A DNA stretch of 64,000 nucleotides from assembly GCF_000934725.1 (NCBI RefSeq), contig NZ_JYNS01000016.1, positions 1 to 64,000 of the forward strand, in the 5' to 3' direction. A program made the position numbers and the translations under genes. Numbering within the stretch: position 1 is the first letter of the stretch; each line of letters begins with the position of its first letter. Below the pieces are notes generated by a model, which saw only the letters and a program-made list of their open reading frames with translations, searched no databases and was not told where the DNA came from. Shown here piece by piece: positions 21,023 through 33,058 of this stretch. This stretch comes from Methyloterricola oryzae (lineage in GTDB: Bacteria; Pseudomonadota; Gammaproteobacteria; Methylococcales; Methylococcaceae).

Positions 21023-21230
21023 ACGGCCGCCCCTCTATCACTATCAGCGGCATGCCAGGAGGACAGGCGTGTCGCTTGAAACTCGCGCGCGGAGGTGACG
21101 AAAACGGCGCTTGAGGAACTCTCGTGATTTTGTACTGTCACAAATGAGGCTTAAAGGCATGAACTGCCGCCGATAGCTGGCGGCCACGCCTTTGCTTGAC
21201 TGAGTCCATCAGCCAAACAGGAGCCTGAGA

Positions 21231-21764
21231 ATGATGTTCAAATTTCCCGATGGAATGCACGACGGCAGAAACCAGCCATGGGGCGGCGCGTCCGCGCACG
21301 GCCCGAGGTTTTGGTCTGTTCTCGGAGTGTTCCTGCTGTCGGTGGTTTTAGGTGCGGACCTAATCTGGAATCTGCTTACAGAGGGAGCAACTTTCCTTTG
21401 TGAGTACATCGCGGAGCAAATGGAAAGTTTTTTCCAGGCCCGCTTTGGTCTGGACCTTTATCACGCGCAGATGGCGACAGCCTATACCGGCGCGGTGATT
21501 CTGCTGCTCTCTGCCCTGTTTGGACTCCGCAAGCTGGCTCGATGGGGGAGTCATGTCAGAGCGGATGGGGAAGTCTGGTGGCGCCATCATCACGCACATT
21601 TGCGGCTGATGTTGGATCGGGAAAGAGACAGGGCGCTTATATGGTGGAAGGGGCTCGATCTATTGAATAAGTCCGCTGTCGTCATCGCACTTTTCGTAAT
21701 GGCTGTGCCGGTTGCTGTCCTGCTTTCTTATGGTCTTGGTATGGTGGTTGCCGAAATCTTGTGA
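21231..21764 (+). CDS. Unknown membrane protein with three predicted helices
   Basis: A 177-residue protein not assigned to a family. Hydrophobic segments are at about 27-49, 82-101 and 149-172. Between the second and third lies a charged, Trp/His-rich loop (GEVWWRHHHAHLRLMLDRER). AGGAG-like sequence (CAGGAG) precedes ATG 21231. It lies downstream of phosphoribulokinase on the same strand, after a 208-bp gap, and ends three bases before the convergent dienelactone hydrolase gene. The His cluster could bind a metal, but that is only a guess. Confidence 0.6.
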   Translation: MMFKFPDGMHDGRNQPWGGASAHGPRFWSVLGVFLLSVVLGADLIWNLLTEGATFLCEYIAEQMESFFQARFGLDLYHAQMATAYTGAVILLLSALFGLRKLARWGSHVRADGEVWWRHHHAHLRLMLDRERDRALIWWKGLDLLNKSAVVIALFVMAVPVAVLLSYGLGMVVAEIL

Positions 21765-21767
21765 TGC

Positions 21768-22553
21768 TCAACGCCCAAAGCTAGCAAGAAGTAATGCACG
21801 CATCGCCTGCCACGATTTTTGATCCGCCTCGGCGTTGTATGCCAGAGGAAGACCGTTAGCCTTTCCGTAATGGTCGGCGTCTGGATTGGTGAAGCTGTGC
21901 TTGGCGCCTGGATAGCTAACGAATTCATAATGTCCGCCGGCATTCCCCATTTCCTGCTTGAAAGCATCTATGCTCTGCGGTGTTATGAAACTGTCCTCGG
22001 CACCGCTGAGTACAAGAATCCGGGACTTGATCTGACCCTTCTTGGCTGGGACTGATGTGTTCAGGCTGCCATGAAAGCTGACCACGGCTTTGAGGTCTAC
22101 GCCCTGGCGCGCCATGTCCAGAACCGTGGCGCCGCCGAAACAATAACCTATGGCGGCTATCGCATCCGGGTCTACCGAGGGCTGCTTCTGTAACAGTGTC
22201 TTGGCGGCAAGAAAGCGTTCCCGCGCAACGTCCGCATGTTCCGCAACGCTGTTCATGAAGGCCGCAGCCTCCTTGGGATGTTCCGTTGTCTTGCCATCCC
22301 CATACATATCGACCGCCAGTGCCGTGTACCCCAACTCGGCCAGCATGCGGGCTCTTGTTTTGGCGTACTGGTTCAAGCCCCACCACTCATGAACCACGAG
22401 TATGCCCGGCTGCTTGTCTCCCTTACTAGCATCCCAGGCCAGATAGGCCTTCATGTGGGTGTCGCCGGCCTGGTAGTCGACGGTCTGCTCGCGCACTTCG
22501 GCATATACGCTGGCGCTGACGAGCACGCTGAGCAGCAGGAACAGTGGTTTCAC
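21768..22553 (-). CDS. Dienelactone hydrolase-family protein, exported
   Basis: An alpha/beta-hydrolase of the dienelactone hydrolase family with a signal peptide. The nucleophile elbow is GYCFGG (catalytic Cys), the oxyanion region VVHEWWGLN is conserved, and the late His lies in PGAKHSFTNPD. The frame is open to 22610, but GTG 22553 is preferred: it has GGGAG ten bases upstream and gives a compact signal peptide (KPLFLLLSVLVSASVYA). Real substrates of such periplasmic members are mostly unknown. Convergent with the unknown membrane protein gene. Confidence 0.85.
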   Translation of the reverse strand: MKPLFLLLSVLVSASVYAEVREQTVDYQAGDTHMKAYLAWDASKGDKQPGILVVHEWWGLNQYAKTRARMLAELGYTALAVDMYGDGKTTEHPKEAAAFMNSVAEHADVARERFLAAKTLLQKQPSVDPDAIAAIGYCFGGATVLDMARQGVDLKAVVSFHGSLNTSVPAKKGQIKSRILVLSGAEDSFITPQSIDAFKQEMGNAGGHYEFVSYPGAKHSFTNPDADHYGKANGLPLAYNAEADQKSWQAMRALLLASFGR

Positions 22554-22646
22554 GGACTTGTCGCTCCCAATCGGATTCAATAACGTGGGCAACTTGCGGC
22601 GGCCAATCATCGTCCGATAGACGATTTCATGGGAGGTCGTTTTCGA

Positions 22647-23156
22647 CTAGGAGGCTGGTTCGGCCAGCAACTTTTCAATCAGCTGGCGAGTCTTCTCCGC
22701 TTCGCCGGGTCGGAAACCCAGATGAACTCCCCGTATGACGCCCTTGCGATCGATCACGTAGGTCGACGGCATGGCATGAACGCCGAAATCCATTGGACAC
22801 TGACCGCCATTGTCTGCGACCACGGTGAAATGGGCGGGATGCGCGCTCAGAAAAGCCTTAGCTTCCTCCGGATCCTCATCGAGGTTCACTCCGAGTACCT
22901 GAAGGCCACGACCTGACAAATCCTGATGCAGCTTGCTCATAAAAGGGAATGATTGGGCACAAGGTCCACACCACGACGCCCAGAAATCGACATAGACCAC
23001 CTTGCCTCGGTACTGCGGCAAATTATGCACTGATTTCCCATCCAGCGTTGCTAGATGACAATGCGGTGCCGGTTGTCCGACCTCGGCTGCGTGAAGCGCG
23101 ACCGAAAAGGTCATGACGAAAGGGAAAGCGAGTAATGGACGGAGACTGAATGGCAT
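22647..23156 (-). CDS. TlpA/ResA-like thioredoxin, periplasmic
   Basis: A 169-residue thiol-disulfide oxidoreductase with an N-terminal signal peptide (residues about 1-24, ending LHAA). The redox centre is WCGPC (Cys63 and Cys66) in a thioredoxin fold of the TlpA/ResA type, with the cis-proline in AMPSTYVID. Such proteins reduce periplasmic thiols, for example in cytochrome c maturation; no partner gene is adjacent. ATG 23156 gives a normal signal peptide, so the longer open frame upstream is not used. Confidence 0.9.
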   Translation of the reverse strand: MPFSLRPLLAFPFVMTFSVALHAAEVGQPAPHCHLATLDGKSVHNLPQYRGKVVYVDFWASWCGPCAQSFPFMSKLHQDLSGRGLQVLGVNLDEDPEEAKAFLSAHPAHFTVVADNGGQCPMDFGVHAMPSTYVIDRKGVIRGVHLGFRPGEAEKTRQLIEKLLAEPAS

Positions 23157-23296
23157 GGTGCTAACCGATCTTACATGGGGAGGATTGCTTTTCAGAGGCA
23201 TGCAGGCACTTCGCCTGAGGCCCCAAACGTCCAATGTCTAAGTTTTCGGTCCGGACGTCAAGGCCTGGCGGGCCGTTGGCTGGCACGTATCCTGAC

Positions 23297-23779
23297 CTAA
23301 CTCACCGTGTCAGTGTCGGCGGTGCGTGCGGCCATGACAGCATCGATCAGCAGCATGCCGACCCCTACCGTGATGGCCGAATCGGCGATGTTAAACGCTG
23401 GCCAGTGCCAGTTTGCATAGTAGGCGTCGAAAAAGTCGATGACGTAGCCATACAAAATCCGGTCGATGAGATTCCCGATGGCGCCACCAAGAACCAGCGC
23501 CCAGGCGCAGGCCTCGAATCGGCGATCCTTGGGCAATCGTTTCAGCCAGATCGAAATGGCCACACTCGCAACTAGGGCCAGCGTGATGAAGAACCAGCGT
23601 TGCCAGCCACCGGCCTCACTCAGAAAACTGAAGGCTGCGCCTTGGTTGCGCAGGTAGGTCAACTGAAAGCAAGGGATCAGTTCGATGGTTTCATGCAGTT
23701 GCATGGATGCATCCACGACGCGCTTGCTGATCTGGTCCAGCAGCACCACCAAGCCGGAAAGCCACAGCCATTTCAGCAT
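23297..23779 (-). CDS. lspA: Lipoprotein signal peptidase (signal peptidase II)
   Basis: LspA cleaves the signal peptide of lipid-modified prolipoproteins in the inner membrane. The 160-residue protein has four membrane segments and both catalytic aspartates: GGAIGNLIDRILYGYVIDFF and PAFNIADSAI. It begins only 9 bp after ileS, giving the well-known ribF-ileS-lspA order. It acts after Lgt (13596) in lipoprotein maturation. Confidence 0.97.
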   Translation of the reverse strand: MLKWLWLSGLVVLLDQISKRVVDASMQLHETIELIPCFQLTYLRNQGAAFSFLSEAGGWQRWFFITLALVASVAISIWLKRLPKDRRFEACAWALVLGGAIGNLIDRILYGYVIDFFDAYYANWHWPAFNIADSAITVGVGMLLIDAVMAARTADTDTVS

Positions 23780-23788
23780 CGCGACACC

Positions 23789-26611
23789 TCAGACATAGCG
23801 GCGTGTTTCGCCGGGACCGTCCACGTTTTCTACGCAGCGGCCGCACAACTCCGGGTGACCGAGTTGGCTCCCTACATCCTCGCGGTGATGCCAGCAACGC
23901 ACGCACTTGGGCTTGTCACAGGCGACCACGCGCAGTTCCAAGCCGTCGATGGCAGTGGGCAAGGTGGCGACGCTGTTGTCGGCTGGCAAAGCGCGCGCAT
24001 AGGAAGTGATAAACACAAAGCGCAGTTCGTCTTGCAGTGGTTTGAGTCGTTCTAGTACGTCCGGGGCGCAGTGAAGTTCCACCTCAGCATCCAGAGACGA
24101 GCCAATCTCGTCGCGCACCCGCAGTACCTCAAGTTCCTTGCTGACCGCCTCGCGCACGGAAAGCACAAAGTCCCAGAAGGCACGGTTCATGGGGGCTTCG
24201 TCGGAGAGTGGGAACAGTCCTTCGTACCATGTGGCGAGAAAGACCGAGTCCATGCGCTCGCCGGGAAGATAACGCCAGATCTCGTCCGCGGTGAAACTGG
24301 TGATGGGAGCGAGCCAGCGCACCAGTGCCTCGGCGATGTGGTACATGGCGGTCTGCGCCGAGCGCCGCGGCAGGCTGTCGCCCTTGCAGGTGTACTGACG
24401 GTCCTTGGTCACATCCAGGTAGAAGCTGCCCAGGTCAACGGAGCAGAAGTGATGCACTTTCTGGTAGACCAGATGAAACTGATAGCTGTCGTAGGCCGCG
24501 ATCACTTCCTGTTGAAGTTCCCAGGCTCGGCCGACCGCCCACTGGTCCAGGGGCAACATGGAGTCGGCCGAAATCAGGTCCCTGGCCGGGTCAAAGTCGT
24601 TGAGATTGGCGAGCAGGTATCGCGCGGTATTGCGTAGCCGGCGGTAAACGTCAGAAGTCCGCTTGAGGATTTCGTCGGAAACACTCATCTCGGCGCGGTA
24701 GTCAGTGGCGGCTACCCAAAGCCTAAGGACGTCAGCACCCAGGGTCTTCATGACCTTCTGCGGCGCGACTACATTGCCCTTGGATTTGGACATTTTTTTG
24801 CCCTGCGCATCCACGGTGAAGCCGTGGGTCAGCACGGCACGGTAGGGCGCGGTATCATTGATCGCAACCGCCGCCAGCAGCGAGGATTGGAACCAGCCTC
24901 GGTGCTGGTCCGAGCCTTCCAGATACAGGTCGGCGGGACAGTGCAGGTTCTCGCGGCGATTTAGCACGCAATAGTGGGTGACGCCGGAATCGAACCAGAC
25001 GTCCAGCGTGTCGTTCATCTTGCCGTATTGTTCGGCTTCCTCCCCCAGCAGCTCTCTGGCGTCCAATTCAAACCAGGCATCGATGCCGCGCTGCTCTACG
25101 CGTTGCGCCACTTGCTCGATGAGCTCAAGGGTGTTGGGGTGAATTTCCCCCGTCTGCTTGTGCAGGAACAAGGCAATGGGTACGCCCCAATTGCGCTGCC
25201 TGGAGACACACCAGTCCGGCCGGTTGGCGACCATGCCTTCGATGCGCGCCTGACCCCAGTCCGGTATCCATTGGACTTCCGAAATAGCGTCAAGGGCGTC
25301 CCGGCGTAAGTCCTTCTTGTCCATGGCGATGAACCACTGCGGCGTCGCCCGAAAGATCACCGGCGTCTTGTGCCGCCAGCAGTGCGGGTAACTGTGCTCG
25401 ATACTGGTCTGGTGCAGCAGTCCGCCATGATCCTTGAGTACTTCCACGACCTGCGGGTTGGCGGTGATCACATGCTGTCCCGCGAAAAATGGCGTTCCAG
25501 GCAGGAACACACCGTCATCGCCGACGGGGTTGTCCACCGGAAGGTCATAACGCAATCCCACCGCGTAGTCTTCTTGGCCGTGGCCCGGCGCGGTGTGGAC
25601 AGCACCCGTGCCCGCCTCCAGGGTCACATGCTCGCCGAGGATGATCGGCACCTCCCGCTCGAGGAATGGGTGCTTGAGCATGAGGCCCTCCAGGGCTGCG
25701 CCTTTGCAGTAAGCCAAGACCCGGTAGTTCTCCACCCCAAGGCGGTGCATGGTATCTTTAAGTAGCGCGTCGGCCAGGATCAGCCGCTCGCCCGTGTCTT
25801 CCAGCAATGCCACCGCGTAATCCAACTCGGCGTTGAGCGCAACCGCTTGGTTGGCCGGGAGCGTCCACGGGGTGGTGGTCCAGATGACCACGGACAAGGG
25901 CCCATCGCCTTCGTGTCCCGGAACCGAGTGGCACTGGCGCAGAACGGCCGCAGGATCGAGGACCTTGAAGCGTACGTCAATGGCCAGGGAGCGCTTGTTC
26001 TCGTATTCCACCTCTGCTTCGGCCAGGGCCGAGCCACAATCCGTGCACCAATGCACGGGCTTGGCTCCCTTGATCAGGTGACCGTTGGCGCAAATCTTTC
26101 CCAGCGCCCGGATGATGTCCGCCTCGAAGCGGAAATCCATGCTCAGGTACGGATTGTCCCACTCGCCGAATACGCCTAGACGAATGAACTCCTGTTTTTG
26201 CAACTCGACCTGTTCTGCGGCATAGGTACGACAGGCGGCGCGGAACTCCGCCGGATTAACTTTGACGCCGGCTTTGCCGATCTTCTTCTCCACCATCAGC
26301 TCGATGGGCAGACCATGGCAATCCCAGCCCGGTACATATGGCGCATCGAAGCCAGCCAGACCCTTGGCCTTGATGATGATGTCCTTGAGCACCTTGTTGA
26401 CCGCGTGACCGATATGGATTTCTCCGTTCGCGTAGGGCGGGCCGTCATGTAGGATGAATTGGGGACGCCCGACAAAGGACTCGCGAATCTTGCGATAGAG
26501 ATCGCTATGCTGCCACTGCTGCAATTGTTCCGGCTCGCGCTGCGACAGGTTTCCCTTCATGGGGAAATCCGTGGTGGGAAGATTCAGCGTTGCTTTGTAA
26601 TCCGTGCTCAT
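23789..26611 (-). CDS. ileS: Isoleucyl-tRNA synthetase
   Basis: Charges tRNA-Ile. The 940-residue class I synthetase has HIGH at residues 66-69 ([10 protein letters not shown]), the CP1 editing domain, the KMSKS motif in [10 protein letters not shown] near residue 605, an anticodon-binding domain and a C-terminal zinc finger ([12 protein letters not shown]...CGRC). This is the bacterial type with a C-terminal zinc site. It follows ribF by 3 bp. Confidence 0.98.
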   Translation of the reverse strand: MSTDYKATLNLPTTDFPMKGNLSQREPEQLQQWQHSDLYRKIRESFVGRPQFILHDGPPYANGEIHIGHAVNKVLKDIIIKAKGLAGFDAPYVPGWDCHGLPIELMVEKKIGKAGVKVNPAEFRAACRTYAAEQVELQKQEFIRLGVFGEWDNPYLSMDFRFEADIIRALGKICANGHLIKGAKPVHWCTDCGSALAEAEVEYENKRSLAIDVRFKVLDPAAVLRQCHSVPGHEGDGPLSVVIWTTTPWTLPANQAVALNAELDYAVALLEDTGERLILADALLKDTMHRLGVENYRVLAYCKGAALEGLMLKHPFLEREVPIILGEHVTLEAGTGAVHTAPGHGQEDYAVGLRYDLPVDNPVGDDGVFLPGTPFFAGQHVITANPQVVEVLKDHGGLLHQTSIEHSYPHCWRHKTPVIFRATPQWFIAMDKKDLRRDALDAISEVQWIPDWGQARIEGMVANRPDWCVSRQRNWGVPIALFLHKQTGEIHPNTLELIEQVAQRVEQRGIDAWFELDARELLGEEAEQYGKMNDTLDVWFDSGVTHYCVLNRRENLHCPADLYLEGSDQHRGWFQSSLLAAVAINDTAPYRAVLTHGFTVDAQGKKMSKSKGNVVAPQKVMKTLGADVLRLWVAATDYRAEMSVSDEILKRTSDVYRRLRNTARYLLANLNDFDPARDLISADSMLPLDQWAVGRAWELQQEVIAAYDSYQFHLVYQKVHHFCSVDLGSFYLDVTKDRQYTCKGDSLPRRSAQTAMYHIAEALVRWLAPITSFTADEIWRYLPGERMDSVFLATWYEGLFPLSDEAPMNRAFWDFVLSVREAVSKELEVLRVRDEIGSSLDAEVELHCAPDVLERLKPLQDELRFVFITSYARALPADNSVATLPTAIDGLELRVVACDKPKCVRCWHHREDVGSQLGHPELCGRCVENVDGPGETRRYV

Positions 26612-26614
26612 GAT

Positions 26615-27580
26615 TCAACTGACACTCATCGGGTCAAGATTTGCAAAATAATCCCGCGCCGCCTGGGCGTCCCGGGCGATCTGCGCGGCCAGGGCGTCGA
26701 CCGACTCGAAACGGCGCTCATCGCGAAGTTTCTGGTGAAAATGAACCTCCGCAAGGCGGCCATAGAGGTCGCCGGCGAAGTCGAACAAGTGGGTTTCCAA
26801 CTGGATGACCGCATCGCCTCGCACCGTGGGACGCGCGCCGACGTTGGCCACGCCGGTAAGCTGGCGGCCATTTATTCCACTCATTGTAACGGCAAACACC
26901 CCTTGCAACGGAGACTTTTTGCGCTGTAACGCTATGTTGGCGGTGGGAAAACCGATTTGCCGGCCTAGGCGGGCGCCTGCCCGTATGCGGCCGCAAATGG
27001 AATAGGGGCGCCCCAGCAGGCGGCGCGCGAGGTCAAGGTTCCCGTCGGCCAATGCCTCCCGGATCAAGGTGCTGCTGACGCGTTGACCGTCGACCTGTAC
27101 CGAAACGGTGTCGGCAACTTCATAGCCGGCGCGGCGGCCAAACTCCTGGAGCAATTCAAAATTGCCGAGGCGGTGGCGGCCGAAGCGGAAGTCGTCTCCC
27201 ACCACCAGGTAGCGCACCCGTAACCGTTCCACCAGAACCTTTTCAATGAACTGCTCGGCGGGGAGGTCGCCCAGCCGGGCGTCGAAGTGCAGCAGCAGAA
27301 CCCAATCGACTGGCAGCTCCGACAAGGCACGCAGTTTTTCCCGGAGCCGCGTGAGGCGGGACGGCGCCTGTTCGCGCTGAAAATATTCGCGTGGCTGGGG
27401 TTCGAACAGCACCACGACCACCGGGATGCCCAGGCGCTTTCCCTGTTCGGCCAGATTTTCAATGACGGCGCGGTGTCCAAGATGCACGCCATCAAAATTG
27501 CCGATGGTGGCGACGCAGCCGCTGGCGCATGGAGGGCATTGAAGTCCCCGAACCAGGCGAAGTTGACCACTCTCGGACAT
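26615..27580 (-). CDS. ribF: Bifunctional riboflavin kinase/FAD synthetase
   Basis: Makes FMN and then FAD from riboflavin. The 321-residue protein has an N-terminal nucleotidyltransferase domain with IGNFDGVHLGH and a C-terminal riboflavin kinase domain with RAGARLGRQIGFPTANI. ATG 27580 is chosen for its family-like N-terminus and close spacing (8 bp) to murJ; the frame is open further upstream inside murJ. Part of murJ-ribF-ileS-lspA. Confidence 0.97.
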   Translation of the reverse strand: MSESGQLRLVRGLQCPPCASGCVATIGNFDGVHLGHRAVIENLAEQGKRLGIPVVVVLFEPQPREYFQREQAPSRLTRLREKLRALSELPVDWVLLLHFDARLGDLPAEQFIEKVLVERLRVRYLVVGDDFRFGRHRLGNFELLQEFGRRAGYEVADTVSVQVDGQRVSSTLIREALADGNLDLARRLLGRPYSICGRIRAGARLGRQIGFPTANIALQRKKSPLQGVFAVTMSGINGRQLTGVANVGARPTVRGDAVIQLETHLFDFAGDLYGRLAEVHFHQKLRDERRFESVDALAAQIARDAQAARDYFANLDPMSVS

Positions 27581-27588
27581 GGACTTGC

Positions 27589-29115
27589 TCAACCCGCGGC
27601 CTGCAATGACAAATGCGGCGCACGCAGGCCGCTCAGCCAAAGCGTGGCAAAGTAGGCCAAAGTGCCGGCGCCGATCCAAAGGCCAAGGTGCAGTGCGCGC
27701 TCAAAATGCTGCCAGTGCTGCCAGGGCATTTCCCGCACATTGAACGCCAAAAGCATTGACATGACGAGCGTTGATCCGAGAACGCGTGTCAGGAACCAGG
27801 GCCAGCCAGCCTGAGGGCGGTAGATACGCGATTCAAGCAATTTTGTAACCAGGGCCGCAGCGTTCCACAGCGCTGCCAGTGCCGTTGCCAGGGCCAGACC
27901 GGCGTGGCCCCAGCCTTCTGGAGCGAGGACGATTCCGAGAACGACGCCAAGGGCCGCGTTGCCTGCCATGGAGTGCAGACCAAGGCGGAGAGGGGTTTTT
28001 AGATCGTGGCGCGCACTGAACCCTGGCGTCAGGACCTTCACTGCGACGAATCCGGGCAATCCCAAGGCGAAACAAGCAAGGCTGCGGCTGGCCATGGTCA
28101 CATCGTCGGCGCTGAATCGGTCAAACTGGAACAAGGTCGAGACGAGGGCGGGAGCTAGAAAAACCAATCCTGCTGTGGCGGGCAAGGCGATTAGCAGCAC
28201 CCATCGCAAGCCCCAGTCCAAAGCGTGCGAGAAGGCGGCGGGGTCCCTGCGCGCGTGGGTGCCCGACAAGTGCGGAAGAATGGCGGTTCCCAATGCGACA
28301 CCGAGCAGGCCCAAGGGAAATTCCACCAGGCGGTCCGAGTAGTAAAGCCAGGAGACGCTGCCGGAGGCCAAAAAGGATGCGGTGAGTGTGTCGATCAGGA
28401 GATTCACCTGGGTTGCAGAAACCCCGAGGATGGCTGGCCCCATGGACTTCAGGACCCGCACGACGCTCCGGTTCTTGAAATCGCAGCGAGGGGCCGCCAA
28501 AAGTCCGGCCTGCTTCAGGGCGAAAGACTGCAAAAGCAGTTGCAGCAGGCCTGCCGCAAGCACACCCCAGGCCAGTGCCGTGATGGGCTCCTCCAGACGC
28601 GGCGCCAGCCAAAGAGTCATGCCGATCATGGTCAGATTCAGCAGGGCCGGGGTTATCGCAGGAATGGCGAAACGGCCGACGCAGTTCAACGCAGCGGCTG
28701 CCATGGCTGTCAACACCACAAAAAACAGGTAGGGAAAGGTGATGCGCAGCATGTCGGCACTCAGGTCCCAGGTTTCGGCACTGGCTTGAAAGCCGGGAGC
28801 GAATGCCAAGATCAGCAAGGGTGCAGCGAACGAGCCGGCGAGGCTGACCATAAACAACAACAGTGCAAGCGTCCCTGACAGCGGAGCCAGGAGATTCCGA
28901 ATGGCCGGTGCGCCGGCGCTGAAAGCCGGAACGAAGGCTTGGGCGAAGGAGCCCTCGGCAAACAGTCGGCGAAGAAAATTCGGGATCCTGAAGGCAACGA
29001 AAAACGCGTCGGTAGCCGCATCGGCTCCAAAATAGCGGGCGATCAGAATGTCCCTGACGAAGCCCAGGAGTCGCGAGATCAAGGTCATCGTGCCGACGAT
29101 GGCCGTCGACCGCAT
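27589..29115 (-). CDS. murJ: Lipid II flippase MurJ
   Basis: Flips the peptidoglycan precursor lipid II across the inner membrane. The 508-residue protein has about 14 membrane segments and the MurJ/MviN signature at the start: SRLLGFVRDILIARYFGA and FFVAFRIPNFLRRLFAEGSF. It is the first gene of murJ-ribF-ileS-lspA and is divergent from rpsT across 161 bp, another common gammaproteobacterial arrangement. Confidence 0.97.
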   Translation of the reverse strand: MRSTAIVGTMTLISRLLGFVRDILIARYFGADAATDAFFVAFRIPNFLRRLFAEGSFAQAFVPAFSAGAPAIRNLLAPLSGTLALLLFMVSLAGSFAAPLLILAFAPGFQASAETWDLSADMLRITFPYLFFVVLTAMAAAALNCVGRFAIPAITPALLNLTMIGMTLWLAPRLEEPITALAWGVLAAGLLQLLLQSFALKQAGLLAAPRCDFKNRSVVRVLKSMGPAILGVSATQVNLLIDTLTASFLASGSVSWLYYSDRLVEFPLGLLGVALGTAILPHLSGTHARRDPAAFSHALDWGLRWVLLIALPATAGLVFLAPALVSTLFQFDRFSADDVTMASRSLACFALGLPGFVAVKVLTPGFSARHDLKTPLRLGLHSMAGNAALGVVLGIVLAPEGWGHAGLALATALAALWNAAALVTKLLESRIYRPQAGWPWFLTRVLGSTLVMSMLLAFNVREMPWQHWQHFERALHLGLWIGAGTLAYFATLWLSGLRAPHLSLQAAG

Positions 29116-29206
29116 GAGATGCCCGCTCAGTTCCTCACCCCGTTGTTGAAAAAGCGCTTAGTATAAAGTGCCGGCAGGGTTGCGCATAGGCGCATCGGGC
29201 GTGTGG

Positions 29207-29236
29207 TTGACAATGTCCAGCCGAATGGACGAAAAT
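29207..29236 (+). promoter_or_regulatory. Promoter of rpsT
   Basis: TTGACA (29207-29212) is followed after 18 nt by GAAAAT (29231-29236). The -35 is perfect and the -10 matches 4 of 6. Transcription would begin near 29243, about 35 nt before the TTG start of rpsT. Confidence 0.55.
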
Positions 29237-29276
29237 ACAGAGCTCAAAATCGAATTCGTCGTTCAGGGGTTTTATC

Positions 29277-29552
29277 TTGGCCAACATCGCTTCAGCAAAA
29301 AAACGTGCCCGCCAGGCAGAAAAGAACCGCGCGCACAACGCCGCAGCGCGCAGTCGGCTGCGCACTTTCATCAAGAAGGTTCTGCTCGCCGTTGCAGGCG
29401 GGGATATCGACAAAGCACAGGCCGCGTTCCGCGAGGCCGTGCCGGTGATCGATTCTTCCGTCAATAAGGGTTTGATTCACCGCAATAAGGCCGCGCGCAG
29501 CAAGAGCAGGCTCAGTGCCCGCATCAAGGCGCTGTCGCTGAAATCCGCGTAA
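29277..29552 (+). CDS. rpsT: 30S ribosomal protein S20, TTG start
   Basis: A 91-residue basic ribosomal protein with the S20 pattern: it begins with [20 protein letters not shown] and ends [10 protein letters not shown]. The start codon is TTG (29277-29279), preceded by CAGGGG. E. coli rpsT also uses UUG, where the weak start is part of S20 autoregulation, so the same control is likely here. It is divergent from murJ and convergent with proB. Confidence 0.96.
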   Translation: MANIASAKKRARQAEKNRAHNAAARSRLRTFIKKVLLAVAGGDIDKAQAAFREAVPVIDSSVNKGLIHRNKAARSKSRLSARIKALSLKSA

Positions 29553-29564
29553 TTCTAAAGGTTT

Positions 29565-29597
29565 CCCTGAGCCGGGCGGGATGGGTCCGGCTCAGGG
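29565..29597. terminator. Hairpin between rpsT and proB
   Basis: CCCTGAGCCGG (29565-29575) pairs perfectly with CCGGCTCAGGG (29587-29597), an 11-bp stem with an 11-nt loop, 13 bp after the rpsT stop and 18 bp before the proB stop. There is no clear run of T on either side, so it may end transcription weakly from both directions or protect mRNA ends. Confidence 0.6.
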
Positions 29598-29614
29598 GGC
29601 TTTGCGGCTCCAGT

Positions 29615-32088
<2,474 letters not shown>

Positions 32089-32103
32089 GAGAATCTCCGA
32101 TGC

Positions 32104-32415
32104 TTAACCCGAAATGCCAGTGATCTGGATTTCGGTATAATTCTGGCGGTGCCCTTGGCGCTTCATGTGGTGCTTGCGCCGCCTGAACTTGATGATGTTG
32201 ACTTTCTTGTGCCGACCGTGGGACTTGATCGTTGCGGTAACCTTGCCTCCCGCAACGAATGGCTGACCGACCTTGACCCCGGAATCGGACTGGATCAGCA
32301 GAACCTTGTCGAACTCAATCTGCTGACCGGCCTCTGCGACAAGAGTCTCGACCTTCAGGGTCTCGCCTTCCTTGACCCGGTATTGCTTGCCGCCCGTTTG
32401 GATTACCGCATACAT
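32104..32415 (-). CDS. rplU: 50S ribosomal protein L21
   Basis: A 103-residue ribosomal protein that binds 23S rRNA. It begins [18 protein letters not shown] and contains the C-terminal L21 signature ([19 protein letters not shown]). First gene of the rplU-rpmA unit, with a strong promoter 43 bp upstream. Confidence 0.98.
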   Translation of the reverse strand: MYAVIQTGGKQYRVKEGETLKVETLVAEAGQQIEFDKVLLIQSDSGVKVGQPFVAGGKVTATIKSHGRHKKVNIIKFRRRKHHMKRQGHRQNYTEIQITGISG

Positions 32416-32457
32416 GTTGAAAAGCTCCGCGAAGCAAAATTTCTTTTAGAATTGCGT

Positions 32458-32486
32458 ATTTTCTATCGATCGGCGGCTCATGTCAA
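32458..32486 (-). promoter_or_regulatory. Promoter of rplU-rpmA
   Basis: On the minus strand TTGACA (32486-32481) is followed after 17 nt by GAAAAT (32463-32458). The same two hexamers make up the proposed rpsT promoter, with one base difference in spacing. Confidence 0.65.
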
Positions 32487-32524
32487 ATGGCGATGGCGGC
32501 GCGGCTTGCTGTCCAAGTCGACTC

Positions 32525-32553
32525 TTGCATTTTGCTCCGATCTTATTTATAAA
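32525..32553 (+). promoter_or_regulatory. Promoter of the 40-residue lipoprotein gene
   Basis: TTGCAT (32525-32530), 17 nt, TATAAA (32548-32553): a near-consensus sigma-70 promoter pointing at the small lipoprotein gene 71 nt further on. A small hairpin (GTGCT GTTA AGCAC) follows in the leader. Confidence 0.65.
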
Positions 32554-32623
32554 AAGCCCGTGCTGTTAAGCACTCCCAAACAAGTAGAAGCATATTTTTA
32601 GTGTTCAACATGAGGAGGAATTT

Positions 32624-32746
32624 ATGAAGAAGCTAGTTCTGTGCGTTATCAGCGTTGCAATGCTGTCTGTCGCCATGGTTGGTTGTGGCAATTCCCCTGA
32701 CGGCGACAAGCAGAAAGTGAGCGCTGCCGTCTCCCCGAGCCTCTAA
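32624..32746 (+). CDS. Small lipoprotein, 40 residues
   Basis: A short gene with all the signals of a real one: near-consensus promoter, GAGGAGG ribosome-binding site eight bases before ATG 32624, and a strong terminator 100 nt past the stop. The product has a signal peptide (KKLVLCVISVAMLSVAMVGC) with a lipobox ending at Cys21, leaving a mature lipoprotein of only about 20 residues, GNSPDGDKQKVSAAVSPSL after the cysteine. Size and form recall entericidin-like peptides, but no family match is claimed. Lies divergent from rplU. Confidence 0.7.
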   Translation: MKKLVLCVISVAMLSVAMVGCGNSPDGDKQKVSAAVSPSL

Positions 32747-32847
32747 GCATTTCTACCTCGGCGCGGGGCGACCTGATATATCGCGGCACACACGTGTCGT
32801 AGCAGGAAATAAGAAGATAAGGTTTCCGCTGCTGGGGAGCATTCTGT

Positions 32848-32880
32848 AAAGCCCGGTCCTTTAAGGACCGGGCTTTTTTT
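32848..32880 (+). terminator. Strong intrinsic terminator
   Basis: AAAGCCCGGTCCTT (32848-32861) pairs with AAGGACCGGGCTTT (32863-32876), closing a tight loop, and is followed by T to 32880. It ends the small-lipoprotein transcript. The roughly 100 nt between the stop codon and this hairpin hold no recognisable gene. Confidence 0.92.
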
Positions 32881-32950
32881 GTCTTTGAACCTGGTGCGCG
32901 TAAGTGGTTTTGGCTTAAGCCTTTAAAGACCAGCACACGAGTACTTTCGC

Positions 32951-32978
32951 TTGACAGTCGGAGCGCACGCGGTAAGAT
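32951..32978 (+). promoter_or_regulatory. Promoter of the 42-residue membrane peptide gene
   Basis: TTGACA (32951-32956), 16 nt, TAAGAT (32973-32978). The -35 is perfect and the -10 matches 4 of 6. Transcription would start near 32985, leaving about 75 nt of leader before ATG 33059. Confidence 0.65.
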
Positions 32979-33058
32979 AGGCGACGCAATAGCAGTCAGA
33001 GCAATTCTGCACTCTATTTATAGATCACCTTTTACAAACAGATAAGGTAGGGCAAGAA

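Noticed and set aside
32649-32936. 95-residue reverse-strand frame across the small lipoprotein gene and its terminator
   Set aside because: It reads through a strong terminator and opposes a better-supported gene.
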